NCBI GenBank assembly: GCA_947311845.1
Contig: CAMZMU010000071.1
Coordinates: 19,160,181-19,224,180 of the forward strand
Direction of reading: 5' to 3'
Source of the DNA: Poa pratensis
Taxonomy: Eukaryota; Streptophyta; Magnoliopsida; Poales; Poaceae
DNA length: 64,000 nt
The notes beneath the pieces are model-generated. The model did not search any database. It had not been told where the DNA came from and saw only the letters and a list, made by a program, of their open reading frames with translations. This document shows, piece after piece, positions 46,575 through 56,109 of the stretch (positions are counted from its first letter, which is position 1; every line of letters begins with the position of its first letter). A program made the position numbers and the translations under genes.

Positions 46575-49302
46575 ATGGCTTCCCACGCAGCGGCCGCCGC
46601 CGCCGCGACCCGGATGAACAGCCTCTCCCGCATCTTTTCCTCCTCCTCCTCACCAACCGTAAAACTACCAACCAAACACAAACCAAAGATCAAGCGCTCG
46701 CCGTCCCCGAAACCGCCCGCCGCCGGCGCTGCTGAGTCCGACGAGGACCATAAGCTTCCGAAGCCCCTGCGCGCGATCCTCAGGAGCGTCCTCCGGCAGC
46801 GCGACCCTGATAAGCCGGTATCCCTGTCGTCGCGTTTCCGCGACCAGGAGCGCGTGTACGAGGTCGCCTTGAGCCGCCTCGCTTCCTTTTGCCGCCAAGA
46901 AGATACCGAGGCCACCATCGATGCGTTGAAGCCTTTCCTCGGGACATCCACCGAGGGCTTCGCCACGCTCCTTATCCGCCTCCACGGTCGTGCCTCCATG
47001 CCATCCCAAGCTGCCGCAACTTTCTGTGAACTTCCCGCGCACCATCAATCCACCATGACCTCCAACGCCGTCCTTGTCGCATACGGTGATGCCAGAGAAT
47101 TTGACGCCCTCGTCGTTGCATTCCAGGAGATCCTAGCCTCCAACCCCTGGGTTGCCCCCAGCGTACTCTCTTACAACCAACTCATCCGCGCCCTGTGCCA
47201 GAAACCCGACCTCTCAGCTGCTCTTGATACTGTCCCACTCATGGAGAAGCATGGTATTTTTTTTACTGAAAAGCCAGTCGGAGCTGTTTTTCACTATAAT
47301 TAGAAGAAAGGCTGATAGCCAATTGACTCAGTTTATACGGAAAACCAGGCCTGAAAACCATACAACACCTAGCAAAGCTAGGACAGCGGCACATGCCGAA
47401 GCACGGCAATCAACAACAACAGCAGCACAACAATACTACAGCAACTACAATAGCTCAGCAGGACACCACCACAGCCAAACCACACAACAAACCCTCCATG
47501 CCGAGCAACCAGCCAAATGGCGAGGATGCAGAACACCGAGCTTTGAAGGCCGCGTCTCCGGCGATGTGGCTACCGAGACTCACCACTACCACAGAACCGC
47601 TCCGTCGATATCACACCCTTGCGCCAAGAAGAAAAGGCAGGCCTAAGATGGGCCTAGCCCCGGCAAGTGGGAGACGCCGGACCGGAGTCGAGAGTAGGGT
47701 TCGCCTCCGTGAAGCCACGAAGCAAGTACATTGCGCCCTTTGAAGCTCATCGTCCGAGACGGAGATCGGCGTCGTTCCACCGCTGCACCTCTTAGACCAA
47801 GGGACCCTGAGTACCACAAACAGCACCTTCAAGAAGGAGTGCGACGCCCGGGCGCCGCTGCTGCTCGGACCGAAAAGTCCTGGGGTTTCCCCCGGCACAC
47901 AGATGGGGATTGTAGTAGGGGATGACCTGACGCCCTCTAGCGAGGAAAGGCGATGCCCGCAGGCGCCACCGCGTCAGTGCCGGACTCGCCGACCAGGATT
48001 TCCCGTGCCCCTACTCCGCACCACCAAATTCCCCGAACCAAAAAGTTTAGCATGGTACCTAGCAATCCCGTAGCAGATGGAAGGTGCAGGAGGCAGAACA
48101 GGGCGAGCAGGAAGGGCACGGCGACCTCCACACCGCTGAGAGTCGGCGCCCTGCACCATCGTGCGTCTCCATCGCGTCCCGCCAGCGCCCAGAAAAGGCC
48201 CAGAAGGCCCGCGAGGGCGCGGCTAGATCTGGCCCGCCCGGGCGCGGACCTAGCCCGTGCGCGTGCAGCGCCGCTGCCCCATCCTCTCCGTCGCCCCGCC
48301 GCCCCTGCTCCACCGCCGCAAATCCTCTGTCCTTCCCTGCATCCTTGCCCAGCAACGGCACGCACCACTCCACCGAGCAGCCGCCACCTCCGGATCCGCG
48401 TAGAGCGCCTCCACGGCGAGCTTCCCCCCAGCACCTTTTGGTGGCGAGGGTGCCCGCCGCCACCGCGGTGACGGCCCGCGGCAGCGGCGGCGACTGGGGG
48501 CGGCGGTGGGAGGGCTGGCGGTGGTGGCTTCTAGGGTTCCCCCGAGTTGCCCCGTACGGAGCGACGCGGGGGTCGGGGGGAGGAGTCTTATACCGGAATT
48601 TTTCTCTAAACGAAAACAGAAGCATGGTATTTCACCTGACGGTATATTTCTACATGCTTTTGAGTGGGTTTTACAACCATGGCCGAGTGGATGGTGCAGA
48701 GACAGTATGGGATATGATGAAGGGGAGGAATTTTGAGCCAGACGTAAGGTGCTACAATGCGAAGCTGCGGGGTTTGGTTGCGGAAGGGAGGATTGAGGAG
48801 GCAGTTGCTGTGGTTGTGAGTTTTGAGAAGTGTGGGCCAAAGCCTGATACAGTGTCCTACAATGAGCTGATTCGAGGATATTGCAAAGCAGGGAGGTTAC
48901 AGGATGCCAAGAAGCTGTATGATTATTTGATAAAAAATGAGTATGACCCAAATAAGGGGACATATGAAACTCTCCTGCCACACCTTCTGCAGGCTGGAGA
49001 CCTAGATTGTGCACTGAGGTGCTGCCATGAACTGCTTAGTGTCAGAGGCAAACGGCGCTGCAGAGTGGCATGTGGTCTGCTGCAGGATGTAGTGGATGCA
49101 CTGGTTGAGGCATCGAGGGTGGAAGAGGCTACCAAGCTTGTTGAGCTCGGAGGGAGGCGGGGTTTGAGGATTCCACATACTACAAAAGACGCTGAATTAG
49201 GAGCTGAAACTGATGAGAAAAATCAAATATCAGAAGAAAATAAGACCGGCGGGAATTGGTTTAGATCGTTTATGTTTCGATTTTCCTTGAGCTCCGGACA
49301 GA
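46575..49302 (+). pseudogene. PPR gene, copy 1, interrupted by a retroposon and cut at the CACTA element
   Basis: PPR proteins bind organelle RNA through 35-residue helical repeats. The 5' part (46575-47259) starts MASHAAAAAA, an Ala/Ser/Arg-rich organelle-targeting type leader, and runs to SYNQLIRALCQK...LMEKHG. There the retroposon (47260-48617) breaks it. The 3' part (48618-49302) has clear P-class repeats: CYNAKLRGLVAEGRIEEAV, then KPDTVSYNELIRGYCKAGRL and PNKGTYETLLPHLLQAGDL. A 2-base deletion just after the right TSD shifts the frame relative to copy 2. The native C-terminal segment is not linked to this copy, because the CACTA start at 49303 is followed by the duplication junction. It resembles small mitochondrial P-class PPR proteins; precise orthologue not assigned. 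Confidence 0.88.
47260..48617 (-). mobile_element. Non-autonomous LINE-like retroposon in PPR, copy 1 (1,358 bp)
   Basis: Flanked by the 15-bp TSD agaagcatggtattt (47245-47259, 48618-48632). A T-run at the left end is the poly-A tail of a minus-strand insertion. These are signs of target-primed reverse transcription. The right half is very GC-rich, like plant LINE 5' regions (cgcgtcgctccgtacgg...ccctag on the minus strand). No reverse transcriptase is present. Its frames on both strands carry no known domain, so it must have moved using another LINE enzyme. Confidence 0.8.
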
Positions 49303-49890
49303 CACTAGTAGGGAAGTGTCTTTCTATGGAACGACATTTTGTGGCGCACCATACATGCCATGCGCCACAAACCATTTTAGTGGCGCACCCTGCCATATGC
49401 GCCACAGAATATTGTAGATTTTTTGTGAAATGCTTGCAGGTACCCCGAGAGGCCCTTGAGATTGCCGGAACGTCGATTAACTTCCGTTCCGGCAAATTCG
49501 GGTACTCCATATGTCCCTTTTTTAGCAAAGGTCATGCCGAAATTTTTCGTCAATTTTGGCATGACTTTGCTAAAAATAGGACATATGAAGAAGACTCCCT
49601 CATAATTTGATAATTGATAATTTAGTTGTCTAGTTTGTAGTATATAGTTGTGTAGCTTAGATTGTAGATAATTTTAGTTGTGAGGGTTCCTTATTTAAAT
49701 TTGCTTGCTACTTAAAAATTGTGTTTTTAGTTTATTGTTCTCGGCGACGATGTCACTGTTGGACCAGAGGGGCGATGTCCGCGACGGGACTCCGCCGGGC
49801 TGGCACTGGGAGGTGCTACCTTCCGGGACGCGTATCTTGGTGAGGAATCCGGGTGACGTCGTCGACCCGGATCATCTTTGGTGGCAGTCG
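49303..49890 (+). mobile_element. Truncated CACTA element (left 588 bp), copy 1
   Basis: Starts CACTAGTAGGGAAGTG at the same place in PPR as the complete element at 53252, and follows it with few differences. It stops at gtcg (49887-49890), where the sequence jumps to the methyltransferase-like gene of the second copy. It therefore has no right end and was truncated by the tandem duplication. Confidence 0.9.
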
Positions 49891-50127
49891 AAAAGAGCCA
49901 GGTCGAAGGCGTCATCGAAGAACGGGAGGTTGTGCAGGTCTGCGCGGCGTACGAGGGGAGGGAAGTCAACGAGATCAACGCCGGTGACGTCCCCCACGCC
50001 GGCCACGTTGAGCGCGTCGACTAATCGCCCCGCGCCGGCGGTGAAGCAGAGGACGCGGGAGGAGTTGCCTAGGAGGCGCAGGCGCCGGAGAGGATCAACA
50101 ACCGACGCAGAGAGGGCCGCATTGTGA
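49750..50127 (+). CDS. Chimeric ORF created at the duplication junction
   Basis: From the ATG at 49750 the frame reads the first 47 codons of the CACTA small ORF (MSLLDQRGDVRDGTPPGW...). It crosses the junction at 49890 and continues for about 79 codons through antisense methyltransferase DNA, giving an Arg/Ser-rich basic tail. The fused protein of about 126 residues is new by construction. Nothing shows that it is made, so it is listed as a by-product of the rearrangement. Confidence 0.4.
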   Translation: MSLLDQRGDVRDGTPPGWHWEVLPSGTRILVRNPGDVVDPDHLWWQSKRARSKASSKNGRLCRSARRTRGGKSTRSTPVTSPTPATLSASTNRPAPAVKQRTREELPRRRRRRRGSTTDAERAAL

Positions 50128-50366
50128 CGTCGCCAGCTCGGGGAGGACCGGAGCTTGGCCAGGCGGAGGTCGTGGTCGACAAAGCGGTGGGATGCGGCGT
50201 CGCTGGAGGTGCGGTGGAAGGGCGCCAGCGAGAGGGACGAATAGGCGGGCGAGCTGGCGATGCAGGAGGTGGATGAGTGGCGGAACAGGTGCATCAGGGC
50301 GGCGGTGGCCACGGCCGCCAGGGCGATCGCCACGCGGTTTAGCAGCCGCCGGACGTGCCCGTCCAT
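49872..50366 (-). pseudogene. Methyltransferase-like gene, copy 2 (3' end lost)
   Basis: The ATG at 50366 opens a clean frame to the junction. The SAM-binding loop is intact here: SSRVLCFTAGAGRLVDAL (motif I-like, hydrophobic strand then small residues), VGDVTGVDL (acidic end of strand 2) and DAFDLALFD. At 49890 the frame passes into CACTA sequence and ends after four foreign residues (CHQR), so the C-terminal third, about 70 residues present in copy 1, is missing. Copy 1 and copy 2 thus hold complementary halves of good sequence. Function: probable class I methyltransferase, substrate unknown. Confidence 0.78.
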
Positions 50367-50523
50367 GGCTGGGGTGACCAGGTAAAACGGAGCGGTCTGT
50401 GCGTCGAAGGCTTTTATTTTTTTCTGGTCTGGTTGGTGTGTTGGGCTGGGCTTATTTACACGGCCTAATTAAGAAGCACTGGGCTCCGTCTTCTCCTCTC
50501 GCCGCAAACCCCCATCTTTCCCC
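50367..50523. promoter_or_regulatory. Divergent promoter region, copy 2
   Basis: 157 bp between the two divergent ATGs, nearly identical to copy 1 with one extra T in a T-run and few substitutions. Confidence 0.55.
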
Positions 50524-53251
50524 ATGGCTTCCCACGCAGCGGCCGCCGCCGCCGCGACCCGGACGAACAGCCTCTCCCGCATCTTTTCCTCCTCCTCCTC
50601 ACAAACCGTAAAACTACCAACCAAACACAAACCAAAGATCAAGCGCTCGCCATCCCGAAACCGCCCGCCGCCAGCGCTGCTGAGTCCGGCGAGGACCATA
50701 AGCTTCCGAAGCCCCTGCGCGCGATCCTCAGGAGCGTCCTCCGGCAGCGTAACCCTGATAAGCCGGTCTCCCTGTCGTCGCGTTTCCGCGACCAGGAGCG
50801 CGTGTACGAGGTCGCCTTGAGCCGCCTCGCTTCCTTTTGCCGCCAAGAAGATACCGAGGCCACCATCGATGCGTTGAAGCCTTTCCTCGGGACATCCACC
50901 GAGGGCTTCGCCACGCTCCTCATCCGCCTCCACGGTCGTGCCTCCATGCCATCCCAAGCTGTCGCAACTTTCCGTGAACTTCCCGCGCACCATCAATCCA
51001 CCATGACCTCCAACGCCGTCCTTGTCGTATACGGTGATGCCAGAGAATTTGACGCCCTCGTCGTTGCATTCGAGGAGATCCTAGCCTCCCACCCCTGGGT
51101 TGCCCCCAGCGTACTCTCTTACAACCAACTCATCCGCGCCCTGTGCCAGAAACCCGACCTCTCAGCTGCTCTTGATACTATCCCACTCATGGAGAAGCAT
51201 GGTATTTTTTTACTGAAAAGCCAGTCGGAGCTGTTTTTCACTATAATTAGAAGAAAGGCTGATAGCCAATTGACTCGGTTTATACGGAAAACCAGGCCTG
51301 AAAACCATACAACACCTAGCAAAGCTAGGACAACGGCACATGCCGAAGCACGGCAATCAACAACAACAGCAGCACAACAATACTACAGCAACTAAAATAG
51401 CTCAGCAGGACACCACCACAGCCAAACCACACAACAAACCCTCCATGCCGAGCAACCAGCCAAATGGCGAGGATGCAGAACACCGAGCTTTGAGGGCCGC
51501 GTCTCCGGCGATGTGGCTACCGAGACTTACCACTACCACAGAACCGCTCCGACGATATCACACCCATGCGCCAAGAAGAAAAGGCAGGCCTAAGATGGGC
51601 CTAGACCCGGCAAGTGGGAGATGCCGAACCGGAGTCGAGAGTAGGGTTCTCCTCCGCGAAGCCACGAAGCAAGTACATTGCGCCCTTTGAAGCTCATCGT
51701 CCGAGACGGAGATCGGCGTCGTTCCACCGCTGCACCTCTTGGACCAAGGGACCCTGAGTACCACAAACAGCACCTTCAAGAATGAGTGCGACGCCCGGGC
51801 GCTGCTGCTGCTCGGACCGAAAGGTCCTGGGGTTTCCCCCAGCACACAAATGGGGATTGTAGTAGGGGATGACCTGACGCCCTTTAGCGAGGAAAGGCGA
51901 TGCCCGCAGGCGCCACCGCGTCAGTGCCGGACTCGCCGACCAGGATTTCCCGTGCCCCTACTCCGCACCACCGAATTCCCCGAACCAGAAGGTTTAGCAT
52001 GGTACCTAGCAGTCCCGTCGCAGATGGAAGGTGCAGGAGGCAGAACAGGGCGAGCAGGAAGGGCGCGGCGACCTCCGCACCACTGAGAGCCGGCGCCCTG
52101 CACCATCGTGCGTCTCCGTCGCGTCCCGCCAGCGCCCAGAAAAGGCCTAGAAGGCCCACGAGGGCGCGGCTAGATCTGGCCCGCTCGGGCCCGGACCTAG
52201 CCCGTGCGCGTGCAGCGCCGCTGCCCCATCCTCTCCGTCGCCCCGCCGCCCCTGCTCCACCGCCGCAAATCCTCTGTCCTTCCTTGCATCCTTGCCCAGG
52301 AACGACACGCACCACTCCACCGAGCAGCCACCACCTCCGGATCCGCGTCGAGCGCCTCCACGGCGAGCTTCCCCCCAGTACCTTTTGGTGGCGAGGGTGC
52401 CCGCCGCCACCGCGGTGACGGCCCGCGACAGCGGCGGCGACTGGGGGCGGCGGTGGGAAGGCTGGCGGCGGCGGCTTCTAGGGTTCCCCCGATTCGCCCC
52501 GTACGGAGCGACGCGGGGGTCGGGGGGAGGAGTCCTATACCGGCATTTTTCTCTAAACGAAAACAGAAGCATGGTATTTCGCCTGACGGTCTATCTTTCT
52601 ACATGCTTTTGAGTGGGTTTTACAACCATGGCCGAGTGGATGGTGCAGAGACAGTATGGGATATCATGAAGGAGAGGAATTTTGAGCCAGACGTAAGGTG
52701 CTACAATGCGAAGCTGCGGGGTTTGGTTGTGGAAGGGAGGATTGAGGAGGCAGTTTCTGTGGTTGTGAGTTCGGAGAAGTATGGGCCAAAGCCTGATACA
52801 GTGTCCTACAATGAGCTGATTCGAGGATATTGCAAAGCAGGGAGGTTACAGGATGCCAAGAAGCTGTATGATTATTTGATAAAAAATGAGTATGACCCAA
52901 ATAAGGGGACATATGAAACTCTCCTGCCACACCTTCTGCAGGCTGGAGACCTAGATTGTGCACTGAGGTGCTGCCATGAACTGCTTAGTGTCAGAGGCAA
53001 ACGGCGCTGCAGAGTGGCATGTGGTCTGCTGGAGGATGTAGTGGATGCACTGGTTGAGGCATCGAGGGTGGAAGAGGCTACCAAGCTTGTTGAGCTCGGA
53101 GGGAGGCGGGGTTTGAGGATTCCACATACTACAGAAGACGCTGAATTAGGAGCTGAAACTGATGAGAAAAATCCAATATCAGAAGAAAATAAGACCGGCG
53201 GGAATTGGTTTAGATCGTTTATGTTTCGATTTTCCTTGAGCTCCGGACAGA
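50524..53251 (+). pseudogene. PPR gene, copy 2, interrupted by the same retroposon
   Basis: Same layout as copy 1: 5' part 50524-51207, retroposon, 3' part 52566-53251. One C is missing in a C-run near 50663 compared with copy 1, so the leader frame (MASHAAAAAA) does not connect with the repeat region, which is open from 50802. The 3' part is in the correct frame here (KHGISPDGLSFYMLLSGF), with P-class repeats KPDTVSYNELIRGYCKAGRL and PNKGTYETLLPHLLQ, and a tail ending RFSLSSGQ at the CACTA insertion. The remaining C-terminal codons continue beyond that element at 55887. By eye the two copies differ by about 1-3 percent. Confidence 0.88.
51208..52565 (-). mobile_element. Non-autonomous LINE-like retroposon in PPR, copy 2 (1,358 bp)
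   Basis: Exactly the same length as the copy at 47260-48617 and the same TSD (51193-51207, 52566-52580). It was therefore carried along by the duplication and is not an independent insertion. Confidence 0.82.
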
Positions 53252-53699
53252 CACTAGTAGGGAAGTGCCTTTCTATGGAACGACATTTTGTGGCGCACCA
53301 TACATGCCATGCGCCACAAAACCATTTTAGTGGCGCACCCTGCCATATGCGCCACAGAATATTGTAGATTTTTTGTGAAATGCTTGCAGGTACCCCGAGA
53401 GGCCCTTGAGATTGCCGGAACGTCGTTTATTTTCCGTTCCGGCAAATTCGGGTACTCCATATGTCCCTTTTTTAGCAAAGGTCATGTCGAAATTTTTCGT
53501 GAATTTTGGCATGACTTTGCTAAAAATAGGACATATGAAGAAGACTCCCTCATAATTTGATAATTGATAATTTAGTTGTCTAGTTTGTAGTATATAGTTG
53601 TGTAGCTTAGATTGTAGATAATTTTAGTTGTGAGGGTTCCTTATTTAAATTTGCTTGCTACTTAAATATTGTGTTTTTAGTTTATTGTTCTCGGCGACG

Positions 53700-54029
53700 A
53701 TGTCACTGTTGGACCAGAGGGGCGATGTCCGCGACTGGACTCCGCCGGGCTGGCACTGGGAGGTGCTACCTTCCGGGACGCGTATCTTGGTGAGGAATCC
53801 GGGTGACGTCGTCGACCCGGATCGTCTTTGGTGGCAGTCGCGTGGGCCACGCTCGGTGCAGAGGGAGCCGGCCCCCGAGGAGGAGGTGTGCCGTCGTATC
53901 AGGGAGGAGGACGAGCACGTCCGTCGCTACATGTATTTGTTGAATAGGCAGTACAACAATACATGGTCGTTTCTTCAGAGGGTTCCTCCTCACGTGAGCT
54001 ATGACCCTGTGAGGGTTCCTTATCTTTGA
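53700..54029 (+). CDS. CACTA small ORF (109 aa), unknown function
   Basis: Starts at the ATG at 53700, eighteen bases after an acceptor-like ttttag. The upstream in-frame ATG at 53655 is less likely because it lies in AT-rich leader. Residues: MSLLDQRGDVRDWTPPGW, a compact region with SGTRILVRNPGDVVDP, then acidic REPAPEEEVCRRIREEDEHVRRYMY, and an aromatic end with WSFLQRVPPHVSYDPVRV. A clean frame of GC-balanced codons. I recognise no family. Gly/Trp spacing near the start (WxPPGWxWxxLPSGT) resembles DNA- or methyl-CpG-binding type folds only vaguely. The truncated sister starts at 49750. Confidence 0.6.
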   Translation: MSLLDQRGDVRDWTPPGWHWEVLPSGTRILVRNPGDVVDPDRLWWQSRGPRSVQREPAPEEEVCRRIREEDEHVRRYMYLLNRQYNNTWSFLQRVPPHVSYDPVRVPYL

Positions 54030-54383
54030 ATGCGCAGCGTCCGCGGCTCAGCACCCCGCGGCTCAGGACCCGGTCGAAGTTAGTTTGAGAGGTTCATACA
54101 TGGGAGAGGAGATGTATTAGTGATATTATCCGTGATGTATTAGGGTTAAATAAAAATGGACCAAATTATTCATGGGATCAAGATGTATTAGTTATACTTT
54201 TGCATGTTTGATCAATGTCCCTACATGCATGAATATAATTTTGGCATGACTTTGCTAAAAATAATTTTAGGTATGTTCATTGGTTTATATTGTGTAATTT
54301 CCACATTGTGTAGTTTGTAGTATATAGTTGTGTAGTTTTTTGATTCTAATGAATTTGTTTTTAATATGTTTTAGTTTCACGGA

Positions 54384-55208
54384 ATGGCCGGGTTTAAGGG
54401 TGTGAGGGCGTGCTATAGGAAGAAGCTTGGTCGGTACGTGTATGGATGTCAGATCCATATCAACAAGAGGAAGCACTGGGCTGGGCAGTTTAATACAGCG
54501 GAGGAGGCGGCGCGCGCCTATGATTATTTCGCCGTACACGAGTACGGTGATAAGAAGAAAGATAAGGATCTGAACTACCCAGCGGATCGCCACCGTGTGA
54601 ATGAGTACATACCAGATGGGATCAGACAGGTGGAAATGGCCAAGGAGAAGGAGCACTGGTTGGCTGAGGCGCAGATCGCACATCGCAACGCACGCCCCCA
54701 GGACGACCCGTATGTGAGGCATCTCCTGCCGAATGAGCCAAACTTGATGTCCTACCAGCAGTTCGGCGCTAGTCCTTTTGACGGTGCTGGTCCTTCGTAC
54801 GGCACCGGTCCTTCCCACAGCGCCGGTCCTACTGACGACGACATCACTTCTCTTGGGATCTGGGCGGAGGAGGAGGAGCAGCAGGAGGAGGAATGGGAGA
54901 AGGACTGGGATTCCGACTCTGAGCAGCGGCGGGAGAAGCGGCAGCAGGAGCGGCAGCAGGCGTCGGAGGAGCGGCAGCAGCAGCGGCACCAGGAGTGGCA
55001 GGAGTCGGAGCAGCTACTGCGGATGTTCGGGCCGACGAACCCCGATGCTTATCACCACAGTGACCCTAGGCATTGGGTCGAGGTGAATAGGCGGGACGGC
55101 ATACCTCTGTTCCGCACTCTTTCGGGTCAGCCGTGGGGGAGCGAGGACACTGATGACCCCGCAGATCCGATGTTCTGGGCTCAGCTGAATAGGGACGACG
55201 ACCCATAG
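54384..55208 (+). CDS. AP2/ERF-domain-like protein carried by the CACTA element (274 aa)
   Basis: AP2/ERF domains bind GC-rich promoter motifs with a three-stranded sheet. Residues 4-66 fit one: FKGVRACYRKKLGRYVYGCQ (strands 1-2), INKRKHWAGQFNTAEEAARA (strand 3 into the helix), AYDYFAVHEYG, and LNYP as the usual end. The common WG and WLG are altered to KLG and WAG, so DNA specificity may differ. After the domain come a charged segment, a Gly/Ser/Pro linker (GAGPSYGTGPSHSAGP), a Gln/Glu/Arg-rich coiled-coil-like stretch (about 165-215) and an acidic end with HWVEVNRRDG / FWAQLNRDDDP repeats. The ATG at 54384 follows an acceptor-like ttttag. Frame is uninterrupted, suggesting recent constraint or recent origin. 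Confidence 0.75.
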   Translation: MAGFKGVRACYRKKLGRYVYGCQIHINKRKHWAGQFNTAEEAARAYDYFAVHEYGDKKKDKDLNYPADRHRVNEYIPDGIRQVEMAKEKEHWLAEAQIAHRNARPQDDPYVRHLLPNEPNLMSYQQFGASPFDGAGPSYGTGPSHSAGPTDDDITSLGIWAEEEEQQEEEWEKDWDSDSEQRREKRQQERQQASEERQQQRHQEWQESEQLLRMFGPTNPDAYHHSDPRHWVEVNRRDGIPLFRTLSGQPWGSEDTDDPADPMFWAQLNRDDDP

Positions 55209-55886
55209 AGCGACTTGTCCACTTCTTTCCGTACTATGTTTTATGTTGACTTGTCCACTTATCTATGTTGACTGATGTTTCCACTGTACTTGGTTAAGAC
55301 TAATGTTTTATTTTCATGCATATGCCAATGTTAAATGCATATGCTTGTACTATGACTTATCCCAATGCATATGCCAATGTTAAATGCATATGCTTGTACT
55401 ATATATGTATGTATCTCGGGCTCTAAGTGATGTGATGACATATTTATCTGTCTGTTTTAATACCGTGTCAAAATATATTACTGTTTCTATTATTTTCTAT
55501 ATAAATACTGTAATATACTGTATTATTGTCAAATACAGCAAATAATCGATAATACAGCAAATAATCGATAATATATACAACAAATAATTTAGTGGCGCAC
55601 GGTAAATAATTTTGCGGCGCACCATATTCTGTGGCGCACGAACAAAGTGCGCCACAGATACATTATTGTCAAATACAGCAAATAATCAAAATTATTTCTG
55701 TGGCGCATGGAAAATATTTCTGTGGCGCATTTCCGGAGGTGCGCCACAGAATTGTCTACTTTCTATGGCGCATGGTTCCGTGCGCCACAGAAATAATATT
55801 TTTGTGGCGAGGATTCTGTGGTGCACCGACCATGCGCCACAGAAACATTTTTTGGTGCGCCACAGAATGACATTCTCCTACTAGTG

Positions 55887-56042
55887 AGAGGGAGAAGAGC
55901 GAGTGATCCCAGGTTTGGGTCCATAAGCAGTGACAATCTCCCTATGAAGACTCTCTTTCGCTACGGCTCCGGTGGGGTTAGTTCCCTTAAACCCCAAAAG
56001 ATCCTACATGAAAAACTACAAGCTCTAAATTCACCAGTCTAG
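55887..56042 (+). pseudogene. Separated C-terminal segment of the PPR gene
   Basis: Directly after the CACTA element the sequence continues in the same reading phase as the PPR frame before it: if the element and one aga were absent, the codon cag would be followed by aga ggg aga. The 51 codons read RGRRASDPRFGSISS, then DNLPMKTLFRYGSGG and a Lys-rich end to the stop at 56042. This segment was presumably the native PPR tail. Only one copy exists, beside the second PPR copy, because the duplication ended inside the CACTA element. Confidence 0.75.
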
Positions 56043-56109
56043 ATGTTTGGCAGAACTTATTTATGTTATTTGTATTTTCTTTGTTGCTCGTCTGGCCATA
56101 AGTTATTGG

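Larger units (their letters stand above)
53252..55886 (+). mobile_element. Complete non-autonomous CACTA transposon with AP2-like ORF (2,635 bp)
   Basis: Starts CACTAGTAGG and ends CCTACTAGTG, with a perfect 3-bp TSD, aga (53249-53251, 55887-55889), as expected for CACTA elements. Subterminal DNA holds many gtggcgca/tgcgccac pairs at both ends (for example 53290-53317, 53330-53355, 55593-55860), which form short hairpins and are the likely transposase-binding array. No transposase is present. It carries two plus-strand ORFs (53700-54029 and 54384-55208), each behind a copy of one leader segment. A direct repeat with gcatatgccaatgttaaatg occurs at about 55318 and 55368. The element sits in the coding sequence of the PPR gene. 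Confidence 0.92.

Noticed and set aside
48250..49014. A 254-codon minus-strand frame opposite PPR copy 1
   Set aside because: It is antisense to the PPR repeats and to the retroposon; no domain of its own.
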